DNA of 64,000 nucleotides from Lelliottia jeotgali (GCA_002271215.1 CP018628.1:744001-808000), one strand, 5' to 3'; numbered from the stretch's first letter, positions 10,193 through 22,550 are shown. The notes: generated by a model from the sequence alone, not told the origin. Program-made: numbers and translations.

Positions 10193-10345
10193 ATGAAGAG
10201 GTCTACCGCACGTCAGTTTTATCAGCAGTACTTTTCAGCGACAAAAGGAGTGTCCTGGCTGGCCCGCCAGTGTGCAGAACAGCGCCTGAAAATGCTCGAA
10301 GATCTGATGCAGTGGGATGTTACGAATCCGACCTCTTCCCGCTGA
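10193..10345 (+). CDS. sgrT: SgrT small protein, inhibitor of glucose uptake
   Basis: SgrT is encoded within SgrS and blocks the PTS glucose transporter EIICB-Glc at the protein level. The open frame has 50 codons from the ATG at 10193 to TGA at 10343, preceded by a GAGGAGGTGAAT ribosome site. The core RQFYQQYFSATKG...QRLKMLEDLMQWD matches the family. E. coli SgrT is 43 residues, as I recall it. This one has about six extra N-terminal residues (MKRSTA) and a longer tail (TNPTSSR). The strong ribosome site suggests it is well translated. Confidence 0.92.
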   Translation: MKRSTARQFYQQYFSATKGVSWLARQCAEQRLKMLEDLMQWDVTNPTSSR

Positions 10346-10388
10346 CTTGCCTCGATCATGTGTGACTGAGTATTGGTGCTTATCACCC

Positions 10389-10417
10389 GCCAGCAAAATG
10401 TTTTTGCTGGCTTTTTT
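10389..10417 (+). terminator. SgrS intrinsic terminator
   Basis: The stem GCCAGCAAAA / TTTTGCTGGC is followed by TTTTTT. It ends SgrS and provides the poly-U tail needed for Hfq action. Read-through would reach setA, whose start is about 50 bases downstream. Confidence 0.9.
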
Positions 10418-10465
10418 CGTTTACACTGCCTCCTGATTTCGCTCCTCTTTGACAAGGAACTGCGC

Positions 10466-11644
10466 ATGCTCTGGTTGATGACGATGGGCCGCCGCCTTAA
10501 CGGCGTGTATGCCGCTTTTATGCTGGTGGCCTTTATGATGGGCGTCGCGGGTGCGCTGCAAGCGCCGACCCTGAGCCTGTTCCTGAGTCGCGAGGTGGGC
10601 GCACAGCCTTTTTGGGTGGGCCTGTTTTATACGGTCAACGCCATCGCCGGGATTTTGGTTAGCCTTGCGCTGGCGAAACGCTCTGACAGCAAGGGCGATC
10701 GCCGCAAACTAATCCTCTTTTGCTGCGCGATGGCCATCGGCAACGCGCTGCTGTTCGCTTTCAACCGCCATTATCTGACGCTGCTCACCTGCGGTGTGCT
10801 GCTGGCGTCGCTCGCCAATACCGCCATGCCGCAGCTCTTTGCGCTGGCGCGTGAGTATGCGGATAACTCGGCGCGAGAAGTGGTGATGTTCAGCTCGGTG
10901 ATGCGTGCCCAGCTTTCACTGGCGTGGGTCATTGGCCCGCCGCTGGCCTTTATGCTGGCGCTGAATTACGGCTTTACGATGATGTTCTCGATCGCGGCGG
11001 GGATTTTTGCCATCAGCCTGGTGCTCATCGCGTGCGTATTGCCGTCCGTCGCCAGGGTCGAACAGGCTGCAGATACGCCCGTCACCCAGGTGAGCGGCTG
11101 GAGTAACAAAAACGTCCGTATGCTGTTTATCGCTTCGACGCTGATGTGGACCTGCAACACTATGTACATCATCGATATGCCGCTGTGGATCAGTAGCGAT
11201 CTGGGGCTGCCGGATAAACTCGCCGGGATTTTGATGGGCACCGCCGCCGGGCTGGAGATCCCAGCGATGATCCTCGCGGGCTATTACGTGAAACGCTTTG
11301 GCAAGCGCCGGATGATGGTGATCGCAGTGGCGGCTGGCGTGCTGTTTTATCTCGGATTGATTCTGTTCCATTCCCGCGAGGCGCTGCTGGCGCTTCAGCT
11401 GTTTAACGCCATCTTTATCGGTATCGTCGCCGGGATTGGCATGCTGTGGTTCCAGGATTTGATGCCCGGGCGGGCGGGGTCTGCGACAACGCTGTTTACC
11501 AACAGTATTTCGACCGGTGTGATTCTGGCGGGGGTGATTCAGGGAGCGCTGGCGCAAAGCTACGGGCACTTCGCGGTGTACTGGGTGATTGCGGGGATTT
11601 CGCTGGTGACGCTGGGGCTGACGCTTCGTGTCCGAGATGTATAA
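10466..11644 (+). CDS. setA: Sugar efflux transporter SetA
   Basis: SetA is a 12-segment major-facilitator inner membrane protein that exports sugars and sugar analogues. The start at 10466 (MLWLMTMGRRLNG) gives 392 residues, the E. coli length, with an AAGGA ribosome site 7 bases upstream. A frame-extended start at 10373 was rejected because it lies inside SgrS. Hydrophobic helices are visible throughout, with the MFS loop LAKRSDSKGDRRK at about residues 67-79. It lies directly downstream of sgrS, in the arrangement that links it to glucose-phosphate stress. Confidence 0.95.
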   Translation: MLWLMTMGRRLNGVYAAFMLVAFMMGVAGALQAPTLSLFLSREVGAQPFWVGLFYTVNAIAGILVSLALAKRSDSKGDRRKLILFCCAMAIGNALLFAFNRHYLTLLTCGVLLASLANTAMPQLFALAREYADNSAREVVMFSSVMRAQLSLAWVIGPPLAFMLALNYGFTMMFSIAAGIFAISLVLIACVLPSVARVEQAADTPVTQVSGWSNKNVRMLFIASTLMWTCNTMYIIDMPLWISSDLGLPDKLAGILMGTAAGLEIPAMILAGYYVKRFGKRRMMVIAVAAGVLFYLGLILFHSREALLALQLFNAIFIGIVAGIGMLWFQDLMPGRAGSATTLFTNSISTGVILAGVIQGALAQSYGHFAVYWVIAGISLVTLGLTLRVRDV

Positions 11645-11648
11645 GTTT

Positions 11649-11678
11649 GCCGGATGGCGCTGCGCTTATCCGGCCTAC
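11649..11678 (+). repeat. REP unit downstream of setA
   Basis: A single REP-like inverted repeat, GCCGGATGGCGC...TTATCCGGCCTAC, lies between setA and the bidirectional terminator. It has the same family signature as the cluster after yabI. Confidence 0.85.
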
Positions 11679-11696
11679 AAAGCTACAAACCAAACA

Positions 11697-11724
11697 AAAT
11701 GGCCCGCTTTCGTGGGCCATTTTC
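11697..11724. terminator. Bidirectional terminator between setA and leuD
   Basis: A perfect hairpin (AAAATGGCCC / GGGCCATTTT, loop GCTTTCGT) has an A-run on one side and a T-run on the other. It can end both setA and the convergent leuABCD operon. Confidence 0.85.
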
Positions 11725-11725
11725 G

Positions 11726-12331
11726 TTAACGCATAAACGCCGGTTGTTTGTTTTCGTAGGTCGCAATCGACTCTTCGTGTTGAAGGGTCAAACCGATGCT
11801 GTCCAGACCGTTGATCATGCAATGGCGGCGGAAATCATCGATTTTAAAGCTGTAGGTTTTTTCACCCGCTTTCACCACCTGCGCTTCCAGATCCACTTCA
11901 AACGAAATGCCCGGATTGGCTTTCACCAGCGCGAACAGCTCATCGACCTGCTCATCGCTCAGGGTCACCGGCAGCAGCTGATTGTTGAAGCTGTTGCCGT
12001 AGAAGATGTCGGCAAAGCTCGGGGCGATCACCACTTTAAAACCGTAGTCGGTCAGTGCCCACGGCGCGTGTTCACGGGAAGAACCACAGCCGAAGTTTTC
12101 GCGCGCTAACAGAATCGATGCGCCTTTAAATTCCGGGAAGTTCAGGACGAACTCAGGATTCGGCTTCTGACCTTCATCGTCGAGAAAACGCCAGTCATTG
12201 AACAGGTGGGCACCAAATCCGGTGCGAGTGACTTTCTGCAAAAACTGCTTCGGAATAATGGCGTCTGTATCCACGTTCGCCGCATCCAGCGGGACAACCC
12301 GGCCCGTATGTTGGGTAAATTTCTCTGCCAT
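11726..12331 (-). CDS. leuD: 3-isopropylmalate dehydratase small subunit
   Basis: With LeuC, this protein isomerises 2-isopropylmalate to 3-isopropylmalate in leucine synthesis. It has 201 residues, the E. coli length, and forms the mobile swivel domain of the aconitase-like enzyme. Typical segments are [14 protein letters not shown] (about 74-87) and the N-terminal [11 protein letters not shown]. The gene is last in leuABCD, 10 bases after leuC, and ends at a strong terminator. Confidence 0.97.
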   Translation of the reverse strand: MAEKFTQHTGRVVPLDAANVDTDAIIPKQFLQKVTRTGFGAHLFNDWRFLDDEGQKPNPEFVLNFPEFKGASILLARENFGCGSSREHAPWALTDYGFKVVIAPSFADIFYGNSFNNQLLPVTLSDEQVDELFALVKANPGISFEVDLEAQVVKAGEKTYSFKIDDFRRHCMINGLDSIGLTLQHEESIATYENKQPAFMR

Positions 12332-12341
12332 GATTGTCTCC

Positions 12342-13742
12342 TTATTTCAAACCACGAATATCGGCAAAATGACCGGTGACAGCTGCCGCTGCCGCCATCG
12401 CCGGGCTGACCAGATGGGTGCGTCCACCACGACCCTGGCGGCCTTCAAAGTTACGGTTGCTGGTAGATGCGCAGCGCTCACCTGGGTTCAGGCGGTCGTT
12501 GTTCATCGCCAGGCACATAGAGCAACCCGGTAAGCGCCACTCAAAACCGGCTTCGATAAAGATCTTATCCAGACCTTCGGCTTCCGCCTGCGCTTTTACC
12601 GGGCCGGAGCCTGGTACCACCAGCGCCTGTACGCCAGGGGCGACTTTGCGGCCTTTGGCAATTTCCGCCGCTGCGCGCAAATCTTCGATACGGGAGTTGG
12701 TACAGGAGCCGATAAACACTTTGTCGATCGCCACGTCTGTCAGCGGCACGCCCGGTTTCAGGCCCATATAGGCCAGCGCTTTTTCGGCGCTCGCGCGTTC
12801 AACCGGATCGGCAAACGAGGCCGGATCGGGGATGTTGTCGTTGACGGAAATCACCTGGCCTGGGTTGGTGCCCCAGGTGACCTGCGGGGCGATCTCTTCG
12901 GCCTGCAGCGTCACCACGGTGTCGAAGGTCGCGCCGTCGTCAGTTTGCAGGGTTTTCCAGTATTGCACCGCATCGTCGTAATCTTTGCCTTTCGGCGCGT
13001 GCAGACGGCCTTTCACATAGTTAAACGTGATGTCGTCTGGCGCAACCAGACCGGCTTTGGCGCCCATCTCAATTGCCATGTTACACAGCGTCATGCGGCC
13101 TTCCATGCTCAGTGCACGGATAGCATCACCGCAGAATTCCACGACGTGGCCGGTACCGCCTGCGCTACCGGTTTTACCGATAATCGCCAGCACGATATCT
13201 TTGGCGGTAATACCCGGTGCCGCTTTGCCATTGACTTCGATTTTCATGGTTTTCGCGCGGCCCTGTTTCAGGGTTTGCGTCGCCAGAACGTGCTCCACTT
13301 CGGAGGTGCCGATACCAAACGCCAGTGCACCGAACGCGCCGTGGGTAGCGGTGTGGGAGTCGCCGCAGACGATGGTCATGCCCGGCAGGGTGATGCCCTG
13401 CTCAGGCCCCATCACGTGGACGATGCCCTGATACGGATGATTCAGGTCGTACAGCTCAACGCCGAACGCGTTGCAGTTCTTGATCAGCTCCTGCATCTGG
13501 ATACGCGCCATTTCGCCGGACGCGTTGATATCTTTGGTCTGGGTCGAAACGTTGTGATCCATCGTGGCGAAAGTTTTACCCGGCTGGCGAACCGGACGGT
13601 TGTGCGCGCGCAGGCCATCGAATGCCTGCGGGGACGTCACTTCGTGAACCAGATGACGGTCGATGTACAGCAGCGGGGTTTCGTTTTGTGCCTCAAAAAC
13701 CACGTGAGCATCAAACAATTTTTCGTATAACGTCTTCGCCAT
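12342..13742 (-). CDS. leuC: 3-isopropylmalate dehydratase large subunit
   Basis: This is the catalytic 4Fe-4S subunit of isopropylmalate isomerase. The protein has 466 residues. Cluster ligands are visible as Cys in GSCTNSR (about residue 347) and the CSMC pair (about 407 and 410). Substrate-binding motifs such as [14 protein letters not shown] are intact. It starts two bases after the stop of leuB, with tight operon spacing on both sides. Confidence 0.97.
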   Translation of the reverse strand: MAKTLYEKLFDAHVVFEAQNETPLLYIDRHLVHEVTSPQAFDGLRAHNRPVRQPGKTFATMDHNVSTQTKDINASGEMARIQMQELIKNCNAFGVELYDLNHPYQGIVHVMGPEQGITLPGMTIVCGDSHTATHGAFGALAFGIGTSEVEHVLATQTLKQGRAKTMKIEVNGKAAPGITAKDIVLAIIGKTGSAGGTGHVVEFCGDAIRALSMEGRMTLCNMAIEMGAKAGLVAPDDITFNYVKGRLHAPKGKDYDDAVQYWKTLQTDDGATFDTVVTLQAEEIAPQVTWGTNPGQVISVNDNIPDPASFADPVERASAEKALAYMGLKPGVPLTDVAIDKVFIGSCTNSRIEDLRAAAEIAKGRKVAPGVQALVVPGSGPVKAQAEAEGLDKIFIEAGFEWRLPGCSMCLAMNNDRLNPGERCASTSNRNFEGRQGRGGRTHLVSPAMAAAAAVTGHFADIRGLK

Positions 13743-13744
13743 GA

Positions 13745-16407
<2,663 letters not shown>

Positions 16408-16450
16408 GGGTTTGGTCCTTGTCTGTCCTGGGGCGCCTTGCTACGAGCAT

Positions 16451-16482
16451 AAAAAAACCCGCGCAGTGGCGCGGGTTTTTTT
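16451..16482 (-). terminator. leu operon attenuator
   Basis: Read on the minus strand, a GC-rich hairpin (AACCCGCGC / GCGCGGGTT) is followed by a seven-T run and sits between leuL and leuA. It is the transcription attenuator released when ribosomes stall at leucine codons in leuL. Confidence 0.9.
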
Positions 16483-16498
16483 GTTTACTGGAGACGAT

Positions 16499-16585
16499 TC
16501 AACGTTGAATTTCGCCCGCCAGCCTACCGCGCAAAGTGGATGCGTTTAGTAGTAGTAGGCTGAGGAAGCGAATGGTACGAATCAT
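16499..16585 (-). CDS. leuL: leu operon leader peptide
   Basis: The 28-codon frame encodes a leader with four consecutive leucines (residues 10-13), all specified by the rare codon CTA, plus leucines at 8, 18 and 22. In E. coli a similar 28-residue leader controls attenuation through leucyl-tRNA supply. The stop lies 16 bases before the attenuator hairpin. The N-terminus MIRTIRFLSLLLL and the RGR segment resemble the known peptide. The frame is short, so assignment relies on position and the leucine-codon run. Confidence 0.93.
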   Translation of the reverse strand: MIRTIRFLSLLLLNASTLRGRLAGEIQR

Positions 16586-16619
16586 GAATCAGGCTCCAGA
16601 TGAATGCGTTATGCTTTTA

Positions 16620-16648
16620 GTGGTACTGGATATGCGGATTCAAGTCAA
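16620..16648 (-). promoter_or_regulatory. leu operon promoter
   Basis: On the minus strand, a -35 box TTGACT (16643-16648) and a -10 position TACCAC (16620-16625) are spaced 17 bases apart, aligned as in the E. coli leu promoter. The -10 is weak. Confidence 0.65.
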
Positions 16649-17200
16649 CCCTTGAGGTGAAAAACAGCAACAATCATTGAAAGCAATAAGCGGAACGCTT
16701 TAGCGTATTGTGCTGGGTTATGCCTCTGCGGCTATTTAAATTGTCTAATTTTGGACTTTGATTAAATGTTTGGAATGAAATTAATATATTTCGTTTCAAT
16801 TATCGTTGAGGCTGTTCGAACGATAGATAATTTCTAATTTCATTAAATTCATAGGGTTGTAGGTTTTCATGGGGTGTGAAGAGTGAATGAATATGGAACC
16901 ATGATAATGAAATGTTAACCGGTGGTCGTTAGTCGTGTTGAATAGTTTAATAAAACTTAAATATTTGTTTATCAGTAGGCTTATTGTTTATTCATTGGAT
17001 TTATGGTTTCATTCGAATCCTAATGTTTTACTTATTACTTTTATTTCTCATCGCGTGATCGCGTATGTTCCTGTATGTGCTATTTAGTGTGAGTCCTTTG
17101 AATATTCCGATTTTTAATCTTTTCTCATTTTCTGGTTTTATCTGCATGATAAATAATATTTTTAAAAGTTATTACTGCACTAAAGCAAAGGGAGTGTAGC
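16649..17200. other. AT-rich leuL-leuO intergenic region
   Basis: About 550 bases without a convincing gene. The stretch is markedly AT-rich compared with its neighbours, with many short T- and A-tracts. This fits the known H-NS silencing of leuO in E. coli and the binding of LeuO itself. The leuO promoter must lie here, but I cannot assign -10 and -35 boxes with confidence. Confidence 0.6.
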
Positions 17201-18163
17201 GTGACAGTGGAGTTAGGTATGTTAGAAAAAAGAAATGAACGGCCTCACGCCAGTGAAGGGAGTAGGCCACAATTACGCACCGTTGATCTTAACTTATTAA
17301 CCGTTTTTGATGCAGTCATGCAGGAACAGAATATCACTCGAGCGGCACAGTCTCTGGGGATGTCCCAGCCTGCTGTGAGTAATGCTGTAGCAAGGCTTAA
17401 ACTGATGTTTAATGACGAGCTGTTCGTGCGTTATGGCCGGGGTATCCAGCCGACCGCCAGAGCTTATCAGCTTTTTGCTTCTGTACGACAAGCATTACAA
17501 CTGGTGCAAAATGAGCTCCCTGGGTCCGGTTTCGAACCTTTAAGCAGCGAGCGTATTTTCCATCTTTGTGTATGCAGCCCACTGGATAATTACCTGACCT
17601 CTATTATTTATAATAAAGTTGAAGCCATTGCGCCGAATATTAATTTGATATTTAAGTCCTGCTTAAATCAGAATACAGAGCACCAGCTACGTTATCAGGA
17701 AACGGAATTTGTACTGGGTTATGAAGAGTTTCGGCGTCCAGAGTTTTCCTGCGTGCCGCTATTCAAAGATGAAATGGTATTAGTCGCCAGCAAAACCCAT
17801 CCGCGCATAAATGGGCCGTTGCTCGAAAGTGACGTGTATAATGAGCAGCACGCGGTTGTTGCCCTTGACAGGTACGCTTCATTTAGCCAGCCGTGGTATG
17901 ACACCCCGGATAAACAGGCCAGCGTGGCATATCAGGGAATGGCTATGGTGAGTGTGTTGAATATCGTTTCGCAGACGCATCTGGTGGCTATTGCCCCTCG
18001 CTGGCTGGCGGAAGAGTTCTCATCCCAATTGAATTTGCAAATATTATCGCTGCCGCTAAAACTCAATAGCCGCACTTGTTATCTTTCCTGGCATGAAGCA
18101 GCAGGGCGAGATAAAGGCCATCAGTGGATGGAAGAGCTATTGGTAAGCGTTTGTCGGCGTTAA
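17201..18163 (+). CDS. leuO: LysR-type regulator LeuO
   Basis: LeuO is a global LysR-family regulator that antagonises H-NS silencing. The frame gives 320 residues from a GTG at 17201, with ribosome site AAGGGAG 6 bases upstream. An ATG at 17219 also has a GGAG site and would give 314 residues, the E. coli length. The divergent N-terminus (before [12 protein letters not shown]) does not settle the choice. The helix-turn-helix [19 protein letters not shown] lies at about 44-62. The effector-binding domain follows from about 115. Confidence 0.95.
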   Translation: MTVELGMLEKRNERPHASEGSRPQLRTVDLNLLTVFDAVMQEQNITRAAQSLGMSQPAVSNAVARLKLMFNDELFVRYGRGIQPTARAYQLFASVRQALQLVQNELPGSGFEPLSSERIFHLCVCSPLDNYLTSIIYNKVEAIAPNINLIFKSCLNQNTEHQLRYQETEFVLGYEEFRRPEFSCVPLFKDEMVLVASKTHPRINGPLLESDVYNEQHAVVALDRYASFSQPWYDTPDKQASVAYQGMAMVSVLNIVSQTHLVAIAPRWLAEEFSSQLNLQILSLPLKLNSRTCYLSWHEAAGRDKGHQWMEELLVSVCRR

Positions 18164-18549
18164 TCACCATCAGGATAAATCGGTGTAACTCATCCGCTTT
18201 ATCCTGCATTTATTTTATCGACCAGTATTTTATGCTGTTCTGAATTTTTCCTTTCGCTTTTTACCACGCAAAAATAGATGAATTACTGATTCAATGCCTT
18301 TTTAAGCGACGAATCATCATCACAAAAGTCTATTCCAGTGGAATTCACCATATCTTGTCATAATGCCTGTGTATTCTGCTTTTACCCTCATTTTCACGCC
18401 TCCGTTTGCTGATTGCCTGCCTCATAGGGAGCGGTTAAGGTGAAGGTCACTCTGCAAAAATGACAGACAGGGGAAACCCTGGAAAGTAAGACGGCGAGGA
18501 AATGAATTTCTCGGTTCGTCTATAACAACAAGAAGCCTGGAGGCAAACC
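18164..18549. other. leuO-ilvI intergenic region
   Basis: About 385 bases with no gene. In E. coli the corresponding region holds the Lrp sites and promoter of ilvIH. The sequence is AT-rich over 18180-18400, but I could not pick individual Lrp sites by eye. A plausible ilvI ribosome site (TGGAGG) lies at 18537-18542. Confidence 0.55.
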
Positions 18550-20274
18550 ATGGAGATGTTGTCTGGCGCCGAAATGGTCGTCCGGTCGCTTATCGATCAG
18601 GGCGTCAAGCAAGTATTCGGCTATCCCGGAGGCGCGGTCCTCGATATTTACGATGCCCTGCATACCGTGGGCGGTATCGATCATGTACTGGTTCGCCATG
18701 AGCAAGCTGCCGTACATATGGCCGATGGCCTGGCGCGTGCAACCGGAGAAGTGGGCGTGGTGCTGGTCACCTCCGGCCCTGGAGCCACCAACGCCATTAC
18801 GGGCATTGCGACTGCCTATATGGATTCCATCCCGCTGGTCATTTTATCCGGACAGGTTGCGACTTCCCTGATTGGCTACGATGCCTTTCAGGAGTGCGAC
18901 ATGGTGGGGATCTCCCGCCCGGTGGTAAAACACAGCTTCCTGGTCAAGCAAACGGAAGACATTCCGGGCGTACTGAAAAAAGCGTTCTGGCTGGCGGCCA
19001 GCGGTCGTCCAGGCCCGGTGGTGGTCGATTTACCGAAAGATATTCTTAATCCGGCCAATAAGCTGCCGTACGTCTGGCCGGATTCCGTGAGCATGCGTTC
19101 CTATAACCCGACGACTCAGGGACATAAAGGTCAAATCAAACGTGCGCTGCACACGCTGATCGCCGCCAAAAAACCGGTGGTTTACGTCGGCGGTGGGGCG
19201 GTAAATGCACATTGTCACGCGCAGCTACGCGAACTTATCGAAAAATTAAACTTACCCGTGGCCTCATCGTTAATGGGGCTGGGTGCGTTTCCGGCTACCC
19301 ATCGCCAGGCATTGGGTATGTTAGGCATGCATGGCACTTATGAAGCCAACATGACGATGCACAACTCCGATGTGATTTTCGCCGTCGGCGTACGTTTTGA
19401 CGATCGCACCACCAACAATCTGGCGAAGTACTGCCCGAATGCGACAGTGCTGCATATCGATATCGACCCGACTTCCATTTCCAAAACGGTTCCCGCCGAT
19501 GTGCCGATTGTGGGCGATGCCCTTCAGGTTCTGGAACAGATGCTGGAGCTGCTGGCGCAGGACGTTCCTGCACAGCCGCTGGATGATATTCGCGACTGGT
19601 GGCAGCTGATTGAGCAGTGGCGCGCCCGTCAGTGTCTGAAGTACGACACCCAGAGTGAACACATTAAACCGCAGGCGGTGATCGAAACGATCTGGCGGTT
19701 GACCAAAGGAGAGGCTTACGTCACCTCCGATGTGGGCCAGCACCAGATGTTTGCTGCCCTTTATTATCCATTCGATAAACCGCGTCGCTGGATTAACTCC
19801 GGTGGCCTGGGAACCATGGGATTCGGTCTGCCTGCGGCACTGGGCGTTAAGCTGGCATTGCCGGATCAAACCGTGGTGTGCGTGACCGGGGATGGCAGTA
19901 TCCAGATGAACATTCAGGAACTTTCCACCGCGTTGCAATACGATCTTCCGGTGCTGGTGCTGAACCTCAACAACGGCTATCTGGGGATGGTGAAGCAGTG
20001 GCAGGATATGATCTACTCTGGCCGCCATTCGCAATCCTATATGAAATCCTTGCCGGACTTTGTGCGTCTGGCAGAAGCCTACGGCCACGTGGGGATTCGC
20101 GTTAGCGATCCAAATGAGCTGGAGGCAAAACTCGGCGAAGCGCTGGAGCACGTCAGGAACAACCGCCTGGTCTTTGTGGATGTGATCGTCGATGGAACGG
20201 AGCACGTCTATCCGATGCATATTCGCGGCGGCGGTATGGATGAAATGTGGTTAAGCAAAACGGAGAGAACCTGA
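18550..20274 (+). CDS. ilvI: Acetolactate synthase III large subunit
   Basis: IlvI is the catalytic subunit of acetohydroxyacid synthase III, the first common step of valine, leucine and isoleucine synthesis. The 574-residue protein has the catalytic glutamate at 51 ([12 protein letters not shown]), an FAD-binding middle domain, and the thiamin diphosphate motif GDGS (447-450) ending in NNG (474-476). The length equals that of E. coli IlvI. Its stop overlaps the ilvH start by one base. Confidence 0.97.
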   Translation: MEMLSGAEMVVRSLIDQGVKQVFGYPGGAVLDIYDALHTVGGIDHVLVRHEQAAVHMADGLARATGEVGVVLVTSGPGATNAITGIATAYMDSIPLVILSGQVATSLIGYDAFQECDMVGISRPVVKHSFLVKQTEDIPGVLKKAFWLAASGRPGPVVVDLPKDILNPANKLPYVWPDSVSMRSYNPTTQGHKGQIKRALHTLIAAKKPVVYVGGGAVNAHCHAQLRELIEKLNLPVASSLMGLGAFPATHRQALGMLGMHGTYEANMTMHNSDVIFAVGVRFDDRTTNNLAKYCPNATVLHIDIDPTSISKTVPADVPIVGDALQVLEQMLELLAQDVPAQPLDDIRDWWQLIEQWRARQCLKYDTQSEHIKPQAVIETIWRLTKGEAYVTSDVGQHQMFAALYYPFDKPRRWINSGGLGTMGFGLPAALGVKLALPDQTVVCVTGDGSIQMNIQELSTALQYDLPVLVLNLNNGYLGMVKQWQDMIYSGRHSQSYMKSLPDFVRLAEAYGHVGIRVSDPNELEAKLGEALEHVRNNRLVFVDVIVDGTEHVYPMHIRGGGMDEMWLSKTERT

Positions 20275-20765
20275 TGCGCAGGATATTATCTGTACTCCTG
20301 GAAAACGAATCTGGTGCGTTATCGCGCGTCATTGGGCTCTTTGCGCAGCGCGGCTACAACATTGAAAGCCTGACCGTGGCACCGACCGACGATCCGACGT
20401 TGTCGCGAATGACCATCCAGACCGTCGGCGATGCAAAAGTGCTTGAGCAAATTGAAAAGCAGCTGCATAAATTAGTCGATGTGCTGCGAGTGAGTGAATT
20501 AGGGCAGGGGGCGTACGTCGAGCGAGAAGTCATGCTGGTCAAAATTCAGGCCAGCGGATACGGACGCGAAGAGGTGAAGCGCAATACGGATATCTTCCGT
20601 GGGCAGATCATTGACGTCACGCCGTCTATCTATACCGTTCAGCTTGCCGGAACCAGCGATAAGCTTGATGCGTTTCTGGCTTCTGTTCGCGATGTAGCAA
20701 AAATTGTTGAGGTCGCGCGCTCAGGCATCGTGGGCTTGTCCCGCGGTGATAAAATCATGCGTTAA
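20274..20765 (+). CDS. ilvH: Acetolactate synthase III regulatory subunit
   Basis: IlvH binds valine through an N-terminal ACT domain and confers feedback inhibition on IlvI. The start at 20274 ([19 protein letters not shown]) gives 163 residues, the E. coli length. An upstream in-frame start within ilvI was rejected. Residues N11, G14 and S17, known in E. coli to affect valine sensitivity, are present, so the enzyme should be valine-sensitive. TGATG overlap with ilvI indicates coupling. An intrinsic terminator follows. Confidence 0.97.
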   Translation: MRRILSVLLENESGALSRVIGLFAQRGYNIESLTVAPTDDPTLSRMTIQTVGDAKVLEQIEKQLHKLVDVLRVSELGQGAYVEREVMLVKIQASGYGREEVKRNTDIFRGQIIDVTPSIYTVQLAGTSDKLDAFLASVRDVAKIVEVARSGIVGLSRGDKIMR

Positions 20766-20789
20766 CGACCAAAAAGGTTCGCCTCTTTC

Positions 20790-20819
20790 AGCCCGGTCTG
20801 CAAAGCCGGGCTTTTTTTT
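20790..20819 (+). terminator. ilvIH terminator
   Basis: The hairpin AGCCCGG / CCGGGCT (loop TCTGCAAAG) is followed by eight T residues, 25 bases after the ilvH stop. Confidence 0.92.
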
Positions 20820-20821
20820 GC

Positions 20822-20878
20822 CTAAACGCAGCCTAACTGAGAGAAAAGCGGTTGCCGCAAGGACTATTCTGCGTTTAG
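20822..20878 (+). other. Nested inverted repeat in the cra leader
   Basis: A perfect 10-base inverted repeat (CTAAACGCAG at 20822-20831, CTGCGTTTAG at 20869-20878) encloses a smaller hairpin, GCGG-TTG-CCGC. It lies between the ilvH terminator and cra. It could fold in the cra leader RNA or be a DNA target site. Its function is unknown to me. Confidence 0.6.
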
Positions 20879-20945
20879 ATGTTAAAAGATATAACCATAA
20901 ACCTGACAAGGCCATGGACTCTTTTATTTCGTTTAAGGGGCAATT

Positions 20946-21950
20946 GTGAAACTGGATGAAATCGCCCGGCTAGCCGGCGTGTCACGAACTACGGCGAGCT
21001 ATGTGATTAACGGTAAAGCAAAGCAGTACCGTGTTAGCGACAAAACCGTTGAAAAAGTCATGGCGGTGGTTCGTGAGCATAACTACCATCCGAACGCCGT
21101 CGCGGCTGGATTACGTGCCGGGCGCACTCGCTCTATTGGTCTGGTGATTCCGGATCTTGAGAACACCAGCTATACCCGCATTGCGAATTATCTCGAACGT
21201 CAGGCGCGCCAGCGTGGCTATCAGCTGTTGATCGCCTGCTCGGAAGATCAGCCGGATAACGAGATGCGTTGCATTGAACATCTCCTGCAACGCCAGGTTG
21301 ATGCGATTATTGTTTCCACCTCTCTGCCGCCAGAGCATCCTTTCTATCAGCGCTGGGCGAATGGCTCGTTCCCGATCGTCGCACTGGATCGTGCACTGGA
21401 TCGCGAGCATTTCACAAGCGTAGTGGGTGCGGATCAGGACGATGCTGAGATGCTGGCCGCCGAGCTGCGCACTTTCCCGGCGGAAACCGTGCTTTATCTC
21501 GGCGCGTTGCCGGAGTTGTCCGTTAGCTTCTTGCGCGAGCAGGGGTTCCGTACCGCCTGGAAAGACGATCCGCGCGAAGTGCATTATCTGTATGCCAATA
21601 GCTACGAGCGTGAAGCCGCTGCACAGCTGTTTGAGAAATGGCTTGAGACTCATCCGATGCCGCAGGCGTTGTTCACCACTTCTTTTGCTCTCCTTCAGGG
21701 GGTGATGGACGTTACGCTGCGTCGTGAAGGGAAACTGCCTTCCGAGCTGGCTATTGCCACTTTTGGCGATAACGAATTACTCGATTTCTTGCAATGTCCG
21801 GTTCTGGCCGTTGCTCAGCGTCATCGTGACGTCGCGGAGCGTGTACTGGAAATTGTGCTGGCGAGCCTTGATGAGCCGCGCAGGCCAAAACCTGGGCTGA
21901 CGCGTATCAAACGTAATCTGTACCGCCGTGGTGTGCTGAGCCGTCATTAA
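20946..21950 (+). CDS. cra: Catabolite repressor-activator Cra (FruR)
   Basis: Cra is a LacI-family regulator that controls carbon flux through glycolysis and gluconeogenesis and responds to fructose phosphates. The frame starts with GTG at 20946, preceded by AAGGGG, and gives 334 residues, the E. coli length. The N-terminal helix-turn-helix ([20 protein letters not shown]) and hinge are essentially the K-12 sequence as I recall it. The effector-binding domain follows from about 60. A micro-ORF ends in a GTGA overlap with the cra start. A terminator follows the gene. Confidence 0.97.
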   Translation: MKLDEIARLAGVSRTTASYVINGKAKQYRVSDKTVEKVMAVVREHNYHPNAVAAGLRAGRTRSIGLVIPDLENTSYTRIANYLERQARQRGYQLLIACSEDQPDNEMRCIEHLLQRQVDAIIVSTSLPPEHPFYQRWANGSFPIVALDRALDREHFTSVVGADQDDAEMLAAELRTFPAETVLYLGALPELSVSFLREQGFRTAWKDDPREVHYLYANSYEREAAAQLFEKWLETHPMPQALFTTSFALLQGVMDVTLRREGKLPSELAIATFGDNELLDFLQCPVLAVAQRHRDVAERVLEIVLASLDEPRRPKPGLTRIKRNLYRRGVLSRH

Positions 21951-21957
21951 TTGAATT

Positions 21958-21985
21958 ATCAGGGCAGTTGACTGCCCTGATTGTT
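21958..21985 (+). terminator. cra terminator
   Basis: The hairpin ATCAGGGCAGT / ACTGCCCTGAT is followed by TGTTT, 8 bases after the cra stop. The stem is strong and the T-run is modest. Confidence 0.8.
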
Positions 21986-22469
21986 TCTCATTATCACGCT
22001 AAATAATAACCTGACCAAAATTAGGATAATTCTTTAAGAATCATAGCCTGCTATTCTTCTTATTTCATTTTGCGTTCTTCGCGGTCTTTTTAAGGTTATT
22101 TCGGCAACAGTCATCACTATTTTTTGTATTGTTTTGTTACAAAGGCCATTCTCTCGCTGAAATATCAGCCGTTTTTTCCTCATTGACTCCAGCCTGCGCG
22201 CCAGGTCTTGTGCCTTCACGCTTCTGGGCTGCATCTGGCGCTGTCATCCCTGTGCGTAATGTCTTAAAATGCCGTCCGCGTCGCAAACTGACACTTTATA
22301 TTTGCCTCTGATGATATGAAGTGAAATTTAACGCCCGTATGCCTGTTTGTTTTTTTTCTTACAAATATTCATGACGTTAATTTTGCCTCGCCAGTTGTGC
22401 AGTTATTAATCAAGTTGGGTTATGTCTGTAAATAGGGGTCTTCCAGACCCATATCGCGGCAGTCCTGGC
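21986..22469. other. cra-mraZ intergenic region
   Basis: About 480 bases with no supported gene on either strand. Short frames here lack ribosome sites. The sequence is AT-rich near both ends. Apart from the mra promoter at its right edge I see no clear element. Confidence 0.6.
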
Positions 22470-22499
22470 TTGACAAGCTTTTCCTTCGCTCCGTAAACT
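22470..22499 (+). promoter_or_regulatory. mra promoter of the dcw cluster
   Basis: A consensus -35 TTGACA (22470-22475) and a -10 TAAACT (22494-22499) are spaced 18 bases apart. The segment is almost identical to the known E. coli Pmra, which drives much of the division and cell wall cluster. Confidence 0.9.
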
Positions 22500-22506
22500 C
22501 CTTTAT

Positions 22507-22540
22507 GTGGGAATTTGTGGGTTAAAGTGGTGATAAGGGG
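22507..22540 (+). promoter_or_regulatory. MraZ operator repeats
   Basis: GTGG occurs at 22507, 22517 and 22527, an exact 10-base spacing, with a degenerate GGGG at 22537. This matches the direct-repeat operator through which MraZ represses its own operon in E. coli. It lies just downstream of the -10 box. Confidence 0.8.
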
Positions 22541-22550
22541 TGAAGCTGGC

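Larger units (their letters stand above)
10173..10417 (+). ncRNA. sgrS: SgrS dual-function small RNA
   Basis: SgrS is induced by glucose-6-phosphate accumulation and pairs with ptsG mRNA through Hfq. The 5' end is placed at GATGAAGTGAGGAGG by analogy with E. coli. The conserved pairing segment GTGTGACTGAGTATTGGTG is at 10360-10378. A rho-independent terminator (GCCAGCAAAA...TTTTGCTGGC plus a T-run, 10389-10417) ends it. The RNA also encodes SgrT near its 5' end. The exact 5' end is inferred. Confidence 0.93.

Noticed and set aside
21986..22550. Small open frames between cra and mraZ
   Set aside because: None has a convincing ribosome site or recognisable product. The 66- and 60-codon frames look like chance.
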